Source of the DNA: Yersinia enterocolitica
Lineage (GTDB): Bacteria; Pseudomonadota; Gammaproteobacteria; Enterobacterales; Enterobacteriaceae
NCBI GenBank assembly: GCA_002082245.2
Contig: NBTC02000002.1
Coordinates: forward strand, 3,844,001-3,908,000
DNA length: 64,000 nt
Direction of reading: 5' to 3'
The notes under the pieces are model-generated. The model searched no databases. It saw only the letters and a program-made list of their open reading frames with translations, and was not told where the DNA came from. Made by a program: the position numbers and the translations under genes. Below are positions 1 through 8,569 of this stretch, in pieces; positions within the stretch are counted from its first letter, which is position 1; every line of letters starts with the position of its first letter.

Positions 1-395
1 GTCAGAAAGCCGATACCGTCGTAATAGTTCACTCCGGTAAATAACATCCCCATGCCAGCATCACGGGATGAAGTCCAGGTGGTGTTACGTGACAAAATAT
101 CAACTTCACCCGATTGCAGGGCGGTAAAACGCTCTTTTGCGGTCAGCGGGGTGTATTTTACTTTTTCTGCATCACCAAAGATGGCAGCAGCTACGCCACG
201 GCAGACATCGACATCCAGACCAGAGAACTTGCCGCTGGCATCTGCATAGGAGAAGCCGGGCAATCCATCACTGATACCACATTGTACAAAACCTTTTTTC
301 TTCACCGCATCCAAAGTAGTGCCCGCGTGGGCCTGACCTGCTAATGCCACTAATGAGGCGGCGGCAACCAGTGTTGAAATCATTATTTTCTTCAT
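1..395 (-). CDS. aapJ: Amino-acid ABC transporter periplasmic binding protein, AapJ/YhdW family (partial, N-terminal part)
   Basis: The gene runs off the left edge, so only about 131 N-terminal residues are visible. They start with a signal peptide (MKKIMISTLVAAASLVALAG, then QAHAG), followed by the mature start GTTLDAVKKKGFVQCG. The stretch GLDVDVCRGVAAAIFGDA and the motif FTALQSGEVDILSRNTTWT are typical of the AapJ/YhdW group, which binds polar or general L-amino acids for an ABC importer in the periplasm. The start ATG at 395 has the purine-rich GGACGC just upstream on the minus strand. In E. coli the yhdW-Z cluster lies in the same chromosomal neighbourhood. Ligand range cannot be read from this fragment. 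The family call is firm; the exact symbol is less so. Confidence 0.85.
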   Translation of the reverse strand, partial: MKKIMISTLVAAASLVALAGQAHAGTTLDAVKKKGFVQCGISDGLPGFSYADASGKFSGLDVDVCRGVAAAIFGDAEKVKYTPLTAKERFTALQSGEVDILSRNTTWTSSRDAGMGMLFTGVNYYDGIGFL

Positions 396-821
396 GAAAG
401 CGTCCTGTGAGGCAAAGTCGAGCCTATTTTAATTTTGTAGCGCACCAGTGATGCACCGTCGCTGTCTGTTGGCGTGTAGCCAGTTTGGTATTAGCAAATG
501 GGATGCCAGAGTTGCATTTCATTGATGATATGAGTAATTACTTAGCGTTAACTCTTTGTAGGTAATTTCTGACCGGGTAGGATGCACTTAAATGGCGCAT
601 TTAACGGCGGATTGATACTTTTTAGTGCAGAAAATTCTTATATACAGCGATGAACGAGAGGTAAGAGTAATTGAACCAGACTGAGGTATACATTTCGTCA
701 ATGTAATAACATAAAAAGCGGCATAGACAGGTGAAATTCGGATTTTTTAAATCTCTGATCCGTTATCTAATCCTCTTGGGAGTGTTTTAACGTAAACACA
801 TTAGAGAGAAGGATAAGGATT
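396..821. other. Divergent intergenic region, no gene seen
   Basis: This 426-base gap separates the leftward amino-acid binding protein gene from the rightward pqaA-like gene and must hold both promoters. It is AT-rich. Just before the pqaA-like Shine-Dalgarno sequence (AGAGAAGGA) there is an inverted repeat at 782-799 with 6-base arms GTGTTT and AAACAC around a 6-base centre, a possible operator. I saw no convincing PhoP box (two GTTTA repeats) here, although Salmonella pqaA is PhoP-activated. Confidence 0.5.
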
Positions 822-2242
822 ATGCCTCGTTATTTAACCGCCCTGATGTGCGGGCTGCCATTGCTGTTTACCGCCAGTTGTCTGGCACAGGTGAATATTG
901 AAACTGCAAAATGCAGTGATACCGATTTTACTCAGGTTCTGTCTTGTTACAGAGAAAAGCTGGCCGCAGAGCCACTTATCTATAACTTGCTCAGTCAGGA
1001 AAACCTGCCGGGGTTGGAGTGGCGCCGTTACCAACTGACCTCGCAGAATTGGTCGCCGGAGAGCTTGGTCTCCCCTGCTGCATGGCAGCATGAAGTGGAG
1101 ATCTTTATTCCCGAAAATAGCACGTCCACCAAGGCGCTGGTGGTCATCAATAATGGTACCAACTATGGTACTGAAACCATTCCTCCCTCCGGTCCTAGCG
1201 ATTTTGCTATCGAGACCTTGCAAAATATTGCCCGCTCGACTGACACGGTGGTGATTGCCATTAGCACCATTCCCAATCAGTACCTTGAATATCAACAAGA
1301 TGGGAATCCGCGTAAGGAAGATTATAGTGTTGCACGTAGTTGGACTTTATTTATAGATGCCCCAGAAGCCCGTTCAATATTACCGCTACATGTCCCGATG
1401 GTGGCGGCGATTTCTCAGGCGATGACCATGGCGCAACAAGCCTTGCCGGAAAAAGCCTTAGACAGTTTTATTGTCACTGGTTTATCCAAGCGTGGCTGGA
1501 CTAGTTGGCTGACGGCAATTGCGGATTCACGTGTGGAGGCTATTGTGCCTTTTGTGATTGATCTGCTGGATACCCGCGCCGCATTGGAACATATGTATCA
1601 ATCTTATGGTGGCAACTGGCCTATAGCCTTCACCCCCTACTATCAGGAAGAGATTGATAAGAAACTGAGTACCCCCGGCTTCGCCAAACTGATGCAGATT
1701 ATGGATCCCCTACAGTACCTGACGAGCGAGTATCAACCCCGGCTCAGTATTGCGAAATACATTATTAATGCCAGTGGTGATGATTTCTACGTGCCTGATA
1801 ATACGCATTTTTATTATGACAAATTACCCGGTGATAAAACGTTGCGGGTGGCACCTAACTCTAGTCACTCCGGTATTAAAGCATTTAGCGAACAGTCGTT
1901 GATCACCTTTGTTAACCGTTTACGGCAAGCCACACCGATGCTCGCGATTTCCGCTATGCGTGCGATGTAAGATATAGCGCATTTCCGTTGGCTGTGGCCC
2001 CGGGTAATACCCTTGAAGTTGCACTTAGCACGCCAGCTACCGGTTGGCAGGCGACCTTTATCGAGGCCACATTCAATGATGGCTTCGTGGCAACCACGCC
2101 AGTTTATGTCTCGCCGCAGGAGAGTTATCCCACTACAGCCCCTCCTACCGGTGGGCCTGCATGCAAAACGTTGCCAGGGCGTGCGCTTATCACACCAGAC
2201 GATGCGATAGATGATCCCGATGAAGCTGAAGCGCAGTTATAG
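822..2242 (+). pseudogene. PqaA-like PhoPQ-activated pathogenicity-related protein, frameshifted near the C-terminal domain
   Basis: The first frame (822-1970, 382 residues) carries a signal peptide and an alpha/beta-hydrolase-like body of the PhoPQ-activated pathogenicity-related family. A G-x-S-x-R-G nucleophile elbow is at about Ser222 (GLSKRGW), an acidic pair at about 320 (SGDDFYVPDN) and a histidine at about 349 (SSHSG). That frame stops at 1970. A second frame, open only from 1916, continues the family's C-terminal domain as ARDFRYACDVRYSAF and on to a stop at 2242. ARDFRY is the expected family continuation and is read in the wrong frame in the first ORF. The break lies between about 1916 and 1940 and probably includes loss of a few dozen codons as well as the frame change. 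The hydrolase body is intact, so a truncated secreted product is still conceivable. In Salmonella the homologue relates to PhoP-controlled peptide resistance. A sequencing error cannot be excluded. Confidence 0.75.
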
Positions 2243-2272
2243 CTCCGCGATATTGAGTGGATTTTAGCTAAT

Positions 2273-2300
2273 AAAAAACCCGACATAGGCCGGGTTTTTA
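2273..2300. terminator. Bidirectional rho-independent terminator between pqaA-like gene and lpxP
   Basis: The arms AAAAACCCG (2274-2282) and CGGGTTTTT (2291-2299) form a stem with an 8-base loop. T-runs follow on both strands, and it sits between two convergent genes. Confidence 0.85.
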
Positions 2301-2319
2301 TGACAGATCTTGTTGATGC

Positions 2320-3240
2320 TTAATACAGCGATGGCGCACCGGCTGGGCGGGTTTTAAAGCGGCGGTGTAGCCACAGATATTGCTCAGGTGCGCGCATGAT
2401 CTCTTTTTCGATAACTTTGTTCATATAGCTGGCGGCCGCTATCTCATCATCAAGCGGATAGTCTTCTAATGCTGGCTGGATCAGCAAGTCATAGCCGCTA
2501 CCATCTGTTTTACGCAGTAAAACCAATGGCAACAGTGCCGGTTTGGCTAGCCGGGCCAACATAAAAGTGCCACTGGTGGTCGCGGCCTGATTGACGGCGA
2601 ACAGTGGTGCAAACACACTGCCACGTGGGCCGTAATCCTGATCCGGTGCAAACCACACAGCCTCACCTTTTTTCAATGCCTGCACCATGCCACGAAGATC
2701 TTTACGGTCCAGCATGGCCTTATTCGAGCGCATACGGCCCCAGGTCTGCACCAATTCCATCACTTTATTGTTATGCGGGCGGTACATCGCCATCATTGGC
2801 TGACATTGCCCCATTACGCGGCCGCCAAGTTCCAGCGACATAAAATGGACGCCAATCACCAGTACGCCGCGCTGTCCTTGCTGCGCTTTTTTCAGGTTAT
2901 CCAGACCCGTCACGGTAAACCAGCGCTTAATGCGCGCATCGGGCCAAAACCAGGCCATGCCGGTTTCCAGCAACCCCATGCCTAAGGATTCAAAATTACC
3001 GACGATAGTCCGTTCAAGAGTCTGCTTATCCATATCAGGGAAACAAAGTTCCAGATTGCGCCGGGCGATAGATACCCGCCGTTTCAGGAAGCGCATTGAG
3101 GTACGCCCCAACCAAATTCCTAACTTGTTTAACAGCGGGTAGGGGAGTTGGACTAACAGAAATAATACCCCCAGGCCAAACCAGGTCAGCCAGTAGCGCG
3201 GGTGGAGCAGTGAGATATGGAATTTCTGCGGCTTTATCAT
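2320..3240 (-). CDS. lpxP: Lipid A biosynthesis (KDO)2-lipid IVA acyltransferase, LpxP type
   Basis: This inner-membrane enzyme adds a secondary acyl chain to KDO2-lipid IVA. The LpxP branch uses palmitoleoyl-ACP and is cold-induced in enterobacteria. From the start [10 protein letters not shown] the protein is 306 residues, the length of E. coli LpxP, and it matches it strongly from [14 protein letters not shown] onward. A single hydrophobic anchor spans about residues 17-36. The catalytic H-x4-E of the LpxL/LpxM/LpxP family is at His132 and Glu137 ([11 protein letters not shown]). The frame stays open 27 codons upstream to 3321, but those residues have no counterpart in LpxP, so 3240 is preferred. 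It is a single gene, converging on the pqaA-like gene. Telling LpxP from LpxL rests on remembered sequence similarity, which clearly favours LpxP. Confidence 0.9.
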   Translation of the reverse strand: MIKPQKFHISLLHPRYWLTWFGLGVLFLLVQLPYPLLNKLGIWLGRTSMRFLKRRVSIARRNLELCFPDMDKQTLERTIVGNFESLGMGLLETGMAWFWPDARIKRWFTVTGLDNLKKAQQGQRGVLVIGVHFMSLELGGRVMGQCQPMMAMYRPHNNKVMELVQTWGRMRSNKAMLDRKDLRGMVQALKKGEAVWFAPDQDYGPRGSVFAPLFAVNQAATTSGTFMLARLAKPALLPLVLLRKTDGSGYDLLIQPALEDYPLDDEIAAASYMNKVIEKEIMRAPEQYLWLHRRFKTRPAGAPSLY

Positions 3241-3725
3241 ATGAACTCTATCGTTATGCGTTAAGTGCGGGTTTGTAACGCATATGGATGTAACTCGATA
3301 GCGATACATTTCTTCAGACACCGGTGGTCAACTATCGTTTTGGTGAATACGACAATTGACATAATTTTTACATTAAAAGCGGGGTCGCGTAGGGGATGGT
3401 CATGAAGGCAGGCTATCTATAAGCGATGGGGGCTTTCAGAGGATTATACCATATTCGCGATAAATGAAAGAAAAAGATCAACGCTAGATGTGCTGGCGGA
3501 ATTATCGCGATATAAACTGCGTTACTGTTCGGCATATCGCAGAAAATGGTGCCTTAGAATCGAGGAAAAATAAGTCAACTGGCTGGAAAATGGGAGACTC
3601 ATCTCAATTTCGATTAATTATTGTTACCGTTGTTCTATTTTTGGGTTATTGACGTGCCACAGAGGGAGTTATAAATTCAATTTGTGTTTTTAATGTTATT
3701 AATTTGATGTTTATTTGTGTTTATT

Positions 3726-3747
3726 ATCTTTGTATTTGATCACATTT
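3726..3747 (+). promoter_or_regulatory. Candidate CRP site upstream of the sugar operon
   Basis: The right half TGATCACATTT is a near-perfect CRP half-site; the left half (centred on TTTGT) is weak. It lies about 235 bases before the binding-protein start codon. CRP control would be usual for a sugar operon, but the site is predicted by eye only. Confidence 0.4.
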
Positions 3748-3870
3748 ATTCTTTCTTATATTTAATTAACCAATTATTAACATAATAAATCATTAAATTT
3801 TACTTTTTTGGGCTTTCATCACAATTCACTCTGACTCGTCGCGCAGCCTATTGTGTTCCTTTGTTAATCT

Positions 3871-3895
3871 CATGTGTGTGAAAAGCAGTCACATG
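3871..3895 (+). promoter_or_regulatory. Inverted repeat, candidate operator or off-spaced CRP site
   Basis: The arms CATGTG (3871-3876) and CACATG (3890-3895) flank 13 bases. Inside, TGTGA and TCACA are present but 7 bases apart instead of the CRP standard of 6. It lies 85 bases before the operon's first start codon, so it could be an operator for the operon's own regulator. Confidence 0.4.
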
Positions 3896-3980
3896 AAAAT
3901 AAAACAGTCACGGTGTCACACTACGGGCTTCTCACCTCGCAACCAACCCGTTATCTGAAAGAAAACAAGAAGGTATTGCT

Positions 3981-4967
3981 ATGAAACTTAATCTCGCATT
4001 ACTGAATGCATGTGTCGTTTCCGCATGCATGCTGTTCACTACGCAAACGATGGCAGAGAAAAAATATGAAATTGCTGTTGTCGCGAAGGTTACCGGTATT
4101 CCTTGGTTTACCCGTATGGAAGTTGGCGTAAATGAAGCAGCAAAAAAACTGGATGTTAATGCTTATCAGGTTGGGCCTGCCACGCCAGACCCGGCGCAAC
4201 AAGTTAAAGTCATTGAAGACCTTATTGCCAAAAATGTAGATGCCATCATTGTGGTGCCGAACGATGCCAAAGTGCTGGAACCAGTACTGAAAAAAGCGCA
4301 AGAGAAAGGCATTGTGGTGTTAACTCACGAATCTCCTGATCAACGTATCGGGCAGTGGGATGTTGAGACCATCGATAGTGAAAAATATGCTCAGGCCAAC
4401 ATGGACGAACTGGCGAAAGCCATGGGGGGCAAAGGGGGTTATGCGATTTATGTGGGTTCCCTGACTGTGCCATTGCATAACGCTTGGGCGGATTATGCTA
4501 TCAAATACCAGAAAGAAAAATACCCCGATATGTTCGAAGTCACTCCACGCCTGCCAGTGGCTGAGAACATTGATAAATCTTACTCCACCACTCTGGATCT
4601 GATGAAAACCTATCCGAAAATGAAAGGGATCATTGGTTTTGGTTCACTGGGGCCAATTGGTGCCGGTCAAGCAGTGGCTAAGAAACGCGCGAAAGATCAA
4701 ATCGCGGTAGTGGGTATCGCTATGCCTGCACAGGCAGCGCCATACCTGATGCGTGGTGATATCAAAAAAGCCCTGTTGTGGGATCCAAAAGACGCCGGTT
4801 TTGCTGTGGTGCAGATTGCAGATCAATTACTGAAAGGCCAAAAAATCACGCCAGACTTGACCATCGAAGGCTTGGGTAAAGCCGATGTGGATAGCGAGAA
4901 AGGCGTGATCCGTTTCAACAAGATCCTTGAAGTCACTAAAGATAATGCGAAAACATTAGGTTTCTGA
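3981..4967 (+). CDS. Sugar ABC transporter periplasmic substrate-binding protein
   Basis: A 328-residue pentose/AI-2-type periplasmic binding protein (Peripla_BP_4 fold). It has a signal peptide (residues 1 to about 25, ending TMAEKK). Mature features include YEIAVVAKVTGIPWFTRMEVGV, the QVKVIEDLIAKNVDAIIVVPND segment and the late DPKDAGFAVVQIADQLLKG hinge segment. It resembles the LsrB and RhaS-like binding proteins most, but nothing visible fixes the ligand. Linkage to a ribulokinase-like kinase and a sugar-phosphate isomerase points to a pentose or pentulose. The start has AAGAAGG 8 bases upstream. It is first in an operon of six. The 150-base gap before the ATPase holds a stable hairpin that may raise the binding protein level above that of the membrane components. 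Confidence 0.85.
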   Translation: MKLNLALLNACVVSACMLFTTQTMAEKKYEIAVVAKVTGIPWFTRMEVGVNEAAKKLDVNAYQVGPATPDPAQQVKVIEDLIAKNVDAIIVVPNDAKVLEPVLKKAQEKGIVVLTHESPDQRIGQWDVETIDSEKYAQANMDELAKAMGGKGGYAIYVGSLTVPLHNAWADYAIKYQKEKYPDMFEVTPRLPVAENIDKSYSTTLDLMKTYPKMKGIIGFGSLGPIGAGQAVAKKRAKDQIAVVGIAMPAQAAPYLMRGDIKKALLWDPKDAGFAVVQIADQLLKGQKITPDLTIEGLGKADVDSEKGVIRFNKILEVTKDNAKTLGF

Positions 4968-5025
4968 TTTTCAGACGCCACACCAGGGAATTACCGGCTA
5001 ACGAGCCGTGCTTGGCAGTAAATCA

Positions 5026-5051
5026 GGCAGCGGGAGAGCATCCCCGTTGCC
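5026..5051 (+). promoter_or_regulatory. Intercistronic hairpin after the binding protein gene
   Basis: The arms GGCAGCGGG (5026-5034) and CCCGTTGCC (5043-5051) form a 9-pair stem (one G-U pair) with an 8-base loop. No T-run follows, so it looks like an mRNA-stabilising or attenuating stem of the kind found after binding-protein genes rather than a full terminator. Confidence 0.5.
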
Positions 5052-5117
5052 CTCACCATCATCACCGAATTGCTGTAAAAATAGCGCCATGCTTATGGCG
5101 TTAGGGAAGGTATTGTC

Positions 5118-6614
5118 ATGACTCAGGCCAACGCATTTATCACTCTTGAAAATATCAGTAAGCGATTCCCCGGCGTGCTGGCGCTGGATCAGGTGAATCT
5201 CACACTGAATAAAGGAGAAGTGCACTGTCTGGCAGGCCAGAACGGCTGCGGCAAGAGCACCATTATCAAAGTGATTTCAGGAGTTTATCAGCCAGAGAAA
5301 GGCGCAAGTATCCTGATAGACGGCAAGCTGTTCCATCAGTTTACGCCGCAACTCTCATTCTTCTATGGCGTGCAGGTGATATATCAAGACTTGTCGCTAT
5401 TTCCTAATCTCACCGTTTCGGAAAATATTGCCGTCCACCGTTATCTACCAGGTGGTGATTTTTGGGTGAAGCGTAAAAGTATGCGTGAGCGTGCGTTAGC
5501 CGCCATGCAGCGAGTGGGTGTCACCCTTGATCCTGATAAAAAAGTTGAACAGCTCTCTATTGCTGACCGCCAGTTAGTGGCGATTTGCCGCGCTATCGCT
5601 GCCGATGCCCGCTTGGTGATTATGGATGAACCTACTGCCTCGCTAACCAGTCAGGAAGTGAAAGGCTTGCTGGACGTGGTACGTGATCTCAAATCACAAG
5701 GTATCTGCGTGGTGTTTGTTAGCCACCGGCTGGATGAAGTGATGGAAGTGGCCGACAGAATCAGTGTCATGCGCGATGGCCAACTAATTGGTACCTGGCC
5801 GGCCAGCGAACTGGACAGCCATGAGCTGGCGTTCCTAATGACCGGCCAGCGCTTTACCTACAGCCAGTTACCGCCACTGGCGGCAGAAGCCACGCCGTTG
5901 CTGGAAATCAAAAAACTGAGTCGTGGCGAGCAGTTTCGTAACATCGATTTGACCCTACATCAGGGCGAAATTGTGTCGATCACCGGGTTACTGGGGGCGG
6001 GGCGTACTGAACTGTGTCTGAGCCTGTTTGGCATGACCCAACCCGATAGTGGCGAGGTGTGGGTCGCCGGTGAACAAGTGCATTTCCGTAACAACCGTGA
6101 TGCGATCCGCCACGGGATCGGTTATGTCTCTGAAGATCGCCTGACACAGGGATTGATCATGGAGCAATCGATCTATGACAACACCATCGTGTCCGTTTTT
6201 GACAAATTACATACCCGCAGTGGGTTGTTGGATCATGCCAAAGCCGCAGCGCTGGTGAAAAAACTGGTGCAAGATCTGAACATCAAAGTGTCCGATACCG
6301 CCCTGCCGGTCAAAACGTTATCGGGCGGTAATGCACAGCGCATCGCTATTGCTAAATGGGTAGCGACGCAACCGCGTATTTTGATCCTCGATTCTCCGAC
6401 CGTCGGCGTAGATATCGCCAACAAAGAAGGGATTTACCATATTGCCAAAGCCTTGGCAGAGCAGGGGATGGCGGTATTGATGATTTGTGACGAGATCCCG
6501 GAGGCTTACTACAACAGTCACCGGATATTAGTGATGCGCAAAGGTGAACTGGTGGCCGAGTTTTACCCGCATCAGTGCACCGAACAACAGGTAGCCGAGG
6601 TGGTCAATGGATAA
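5118..6614 (+). CDS. Sugar ABC transporter ATP-binding protein (two fused nucleotide-binding domains, RbsA/MglA type)
   Basis: This 498-residue protein has two ABC domains in tandem, as usual for class-2 carbohydrate importers. Domain 1 has Walker A AGQNGCGKST (about residues 40-50), a variant signature QLSIADRQLVAICRA and Walker B RLVIMDEPTASL. Domain 2 has the family's degenerate Walker A (GLLGAGRTE), a good signature TLSGGNAQRIAIAKW, and a Walker B reading LILDSPTVGVD, with serine where the catalytic glutamate normally sits. Only the first site therefore looks fully competent for hydrolysis. The next gene starts 8 bases inside its 3' end, implying translational coupling. It powers import by the two permeases that follow. 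Confidence 0.92.
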   Translation: MTQANAFITLENISKRFPGVLALDQVNLTLNKGEVHCLAGQNGCGKSTIIKVISGVYQPEKGASILIDGKLFHQFTPQLSFFYGVQVIYQDLSLFPNLTVSENIAVHRYLPGGDFWVKRKSMRERALAAMQRVGVTLDPDKKVEQLSIADRQLVAICRAIAADARLVIMDEPTASLTSQEVKGLLDVVRDLKSQGICVVFVSHRLDEVMEVADRISVMRDGQLIGTWPASELDSHELAFLMTGQRFTYSQLPPLAAEATPLLEIKKLSRGEQFRNIDLTLHQGEIVSITGLLGAGRTELCLSLFGMTQPDSGEVWVAGEQVHFRNNRDAIRHGIGYVSEDRLTQGLIMEQSIYDNTIVSVFDKLHTRSGLLDHAKAAALVKKLVQDLNIKVSDTALPVKTLSGGNAQRIAIAKWVATQPRILILDSPTVGVDIANKEGIYHIAKALAEQGMAVLMICDEIPEAYYNSHRILVMRKGELVAEFYPHQCTEQQVAEVVNG

Positions 6615-7596
6615 GCTAAAACTGCGGCAACTGACGGGGCGACATGAGTTTTATCTTGGGCTATTGGTATTACTGTTAGTCATCGGACTGAGTGTAAAAA
6701 GCCCGGAGTTCCTGACCTTAGGGAATCTGACCGATGTCGCCACCAGTTATGCCATTTTGGGTATTCTGGCCTGTGGCCTGTTTGTGGTGCTGATTGCCGG
6801 TGGTATTGATATCTCCTTTCCGGCGGTAACGGCTATTGCGCAATATGTCATGGCGTCGTGGGTGATTACCCATGGCGGCAGCTTCGCGCTAGCGTTTGTT
6901 CTGGCCATGTCAGTTGGTTTAGTGCTGGGGCTGATCAATGGGTTGCTGGTGTATTGGTTGAAAGTCCCAGCGATAATTATCACCATTGCCACACTGAATC
7001 TGTTCTATGGCCTGCTGGTTTATTTCACCAACGGTACCTGGTTGTACGGTTTCCCTGACTGGTTTATGACCGGGATTAACTGGTTCTCGTTTACCGGCAG
7101 TGACGGCTATGACTATGGCTTGACACTACCGCTGTTCTGCCTGGCGGCGACCATCATTTTCACAGGTGTATTGATGAACTACACCCGTCTTGGGCGGCAG
7201 ATCTTTGCCATGGGCAGCAATAAGGATGCGGCTTCCCGCCTGGGCATTAATATTCTGCGTTTGCATCTCTACGTCTATGGCTACATGGGCATGCTGGCAG
7301 GGGTGGCGGCGGTGGTACAGGCGCAGATTTCCCAGTCAGTGGCACCTAACTCATTGATGGGGTTTGAGCTGACCGTGCTGGCCGCCGTGGTCTTGGGTGG
7401 CACCAGTATGACGGGGGGCCGTGGATCCCTCAGTGGCACCGTGCTCGGCGTGATGTTGCTGGCATTTTTGCAAAACGGTCTGACGCTGCTGAGTGTCTCC
7501 TCTTACTGGCATACGGTTTTCAGCGGCGCAATCATTTTGGTGAGTATCAGTACCACCGCATGGAATGAAAAACGCAAATTGCTGAGGGAGCACTGA
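6607..7596 (+). CDS. Sugar ABC transporter permease (first)
   Basis: An integral membrane protein of 329 residues of the RbsC/AraH-like BPD_transp_2 family, with about eight to ten hydrophobic segments. Typical family stretches are ACGLFVVLIAGGIDISFPAVTAI near residues 55-77 and the conserved loop VVLGGTSMTGGRGSLSGTVLG near 260. The ATG lies inside the ATPase gene with an 8-base overlap, and the next permease follows after one base. Two different permeases in one operon suggest a heterodimeric channel. Confidence 0.9.
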   Translation: MDKLKLRQLTGRHEFYLGLLVLLLVIGLSVKSPEFLTLGNLTDVATSYAILGILACGLFVVLIAGGIDISFPAVTAIAQYVMASWVITHGGSFALAFVLAMSVGLVLGLINGLLVYWLKVPAIIITIATLNLFYGLLVYFTNGTWLYGFPDWFMTGINWFSFTGSDGYDYGLTLPLFCLAATIIFTGVLMNYTRLGRQIFAMGSNKDAASRLGINILRLHLYVYGYMGMLAGVAAVVQAQISQSVAPNSLMGFELTVLAAVVLGGTSMTGGRGSLSGTVLGVMLLAFLQNGLTLLSVSSYWHTVFSGAIILVSISTTAWNEKRKLLREH

Positions 7597-7597
7597 T

Positions 7598-8551
7598 ATG
7601 ACCTGGCTAAACCGAATTATTCCTAACGACCGCATTATCCGCCTGCAATTATTGATTCTGGTGGCAGTGATGTTGGCCTTCTCATTGACCTTGGGCCAAC
7701 GCTTCTTCAGCTTGGGTAACTTCCAGTCTATTTCCTCGCAGTTGCCGATTTTAGGCATGCTGGCGCTGGGGATGGGGCTGACCATGCTGACCGGCGGTAT
7801 TAACTTATCCATTATTGCCGGAGCGAACGCTTGCTCATTAGTCATGGCTGCCATCATTGTCAGCCACCCTGATCAGCCGCTGTTCCTGTTACTGGCATTA
7901 GTTGCTGGCTTGCTGGTGGCGGTGGTGATTGGTGCGTTGAATGGCTTACTGATTTCAGTGGTCGGGGTGTCGCCAATTCTGGCGACGTTGGGCACCATGA
8001 CATTGATTACCGGCCTGAATATTTTATTGTCCAACGGTGACGTGATCTCTGATTTCCCACCGGTGATTCAATACATTGGCAGTGGTGATATCGCCGGTAT
8101 TCCAGTCGCGATGATCTTGTTTTTACTGGTCTCCACTGGGCTGTGGGTGCTTTTGGAACACACGACCTTGGGGCGTAGCATCTATCTGGTCGGCTCCAAT
8201 GAGCAGGCCACCCGTTTTAGTGGCGTGAATACCCATCGGGTACAGGTCGCGGTCTATATCCTGTCAGCCATATTAGGATGGGGGGCGGCTATCCTGATGA
8301 TGGCGAAATTTAACTCGGCCAAAGCCGGTTACGGCGAATCCTATCTATTAGTCACCATTCTGGCATCGGTATTGGGTGGCATTAACCCGGATGGCGGCTT
8401 TGGTCGCATCATCGGCTTGATCCTGGCGCTGGTGGTACTGCAACTATTGGAAAGTGGCCTGAATTTGCTGGGGGTGAGTAGCTACCTGACCATGGCGTTA
8501 TGGGGTGGGGTGCTGATCCTCTTTATCGCATTACAGAATCGTAAGGCTTAA
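7598..8551 (+). CDS. Sugar ABC transporter permease (second)
   Basis: The second BPD_transp_2 permease, 317 residues, related to but clearly different from its neighbour. MLTGGINLSIIAGANACSLV replaces the first permease's GGIDIS segment, and SVLGGINPDGGFGRIIGL is the conserved cytoplasmic loop. Multiple membrane segments run from about residue 15 to the end. It starts one base after the first permease stops. It should pair with that permease in the inner membrane. Confidence 0.9.
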   Translation: MTWLNRIIPNDRIIRLQLLILVAVMLAFSLTLGQRFFSLGNFQSISSQLPILGMLALGMGLTMLTGGINLSIIAGANACSLVMAAIIVSHPDQPLFLLLALVAGLLVAVVIGALNGLLISVVGVSPILATLGTMTLITGLNILLSNGDVISDFPPVIQYIGSGDIAGIPVAMILFLLVSTGLWVLLEHTTLGRSIYLVGSNEQATRFSGVNTHRVQVAVYILSAILGWGAAILMMAKFNSAKAGYGESYLLVTILASVLGGINPDGGFGRIIGLILALVVLQLLESGLNLLGVSSYLTMALWGGVLILFIALQNRKA

Positions 8552-8569
8552 GAATTGAGGGATACAACA

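Larger units (their letters stand above)
3241..3980. other. Long divergent intergenic region upstream of the sugar operon
   Basis: This 740-base gap lies between lpxP (leftward) and the sugar ABC operon (rightward). It is strongly AT-rich from about 3600 to 3830. Besides the two candidate regulatory sites listed separately I see no gene, no RNA gene and no transposon ends. Its size allows for a regulated promoter with several protein sites. Confidence 0.5.

Noticed and set aside
834..1298. Open frame of 154 codons on the minus strand inside the pqaA-like gene
   Set aside because: It is antisense to a clear hydrolase sequence and has no recognisable motif or ribosome-binding site.
3241..3980. 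Possible small RNA or prophage attachment site in the long gap
   Set aside because: No hairpin with T-run, tRNA-like sequence or direct repeat pair was found.
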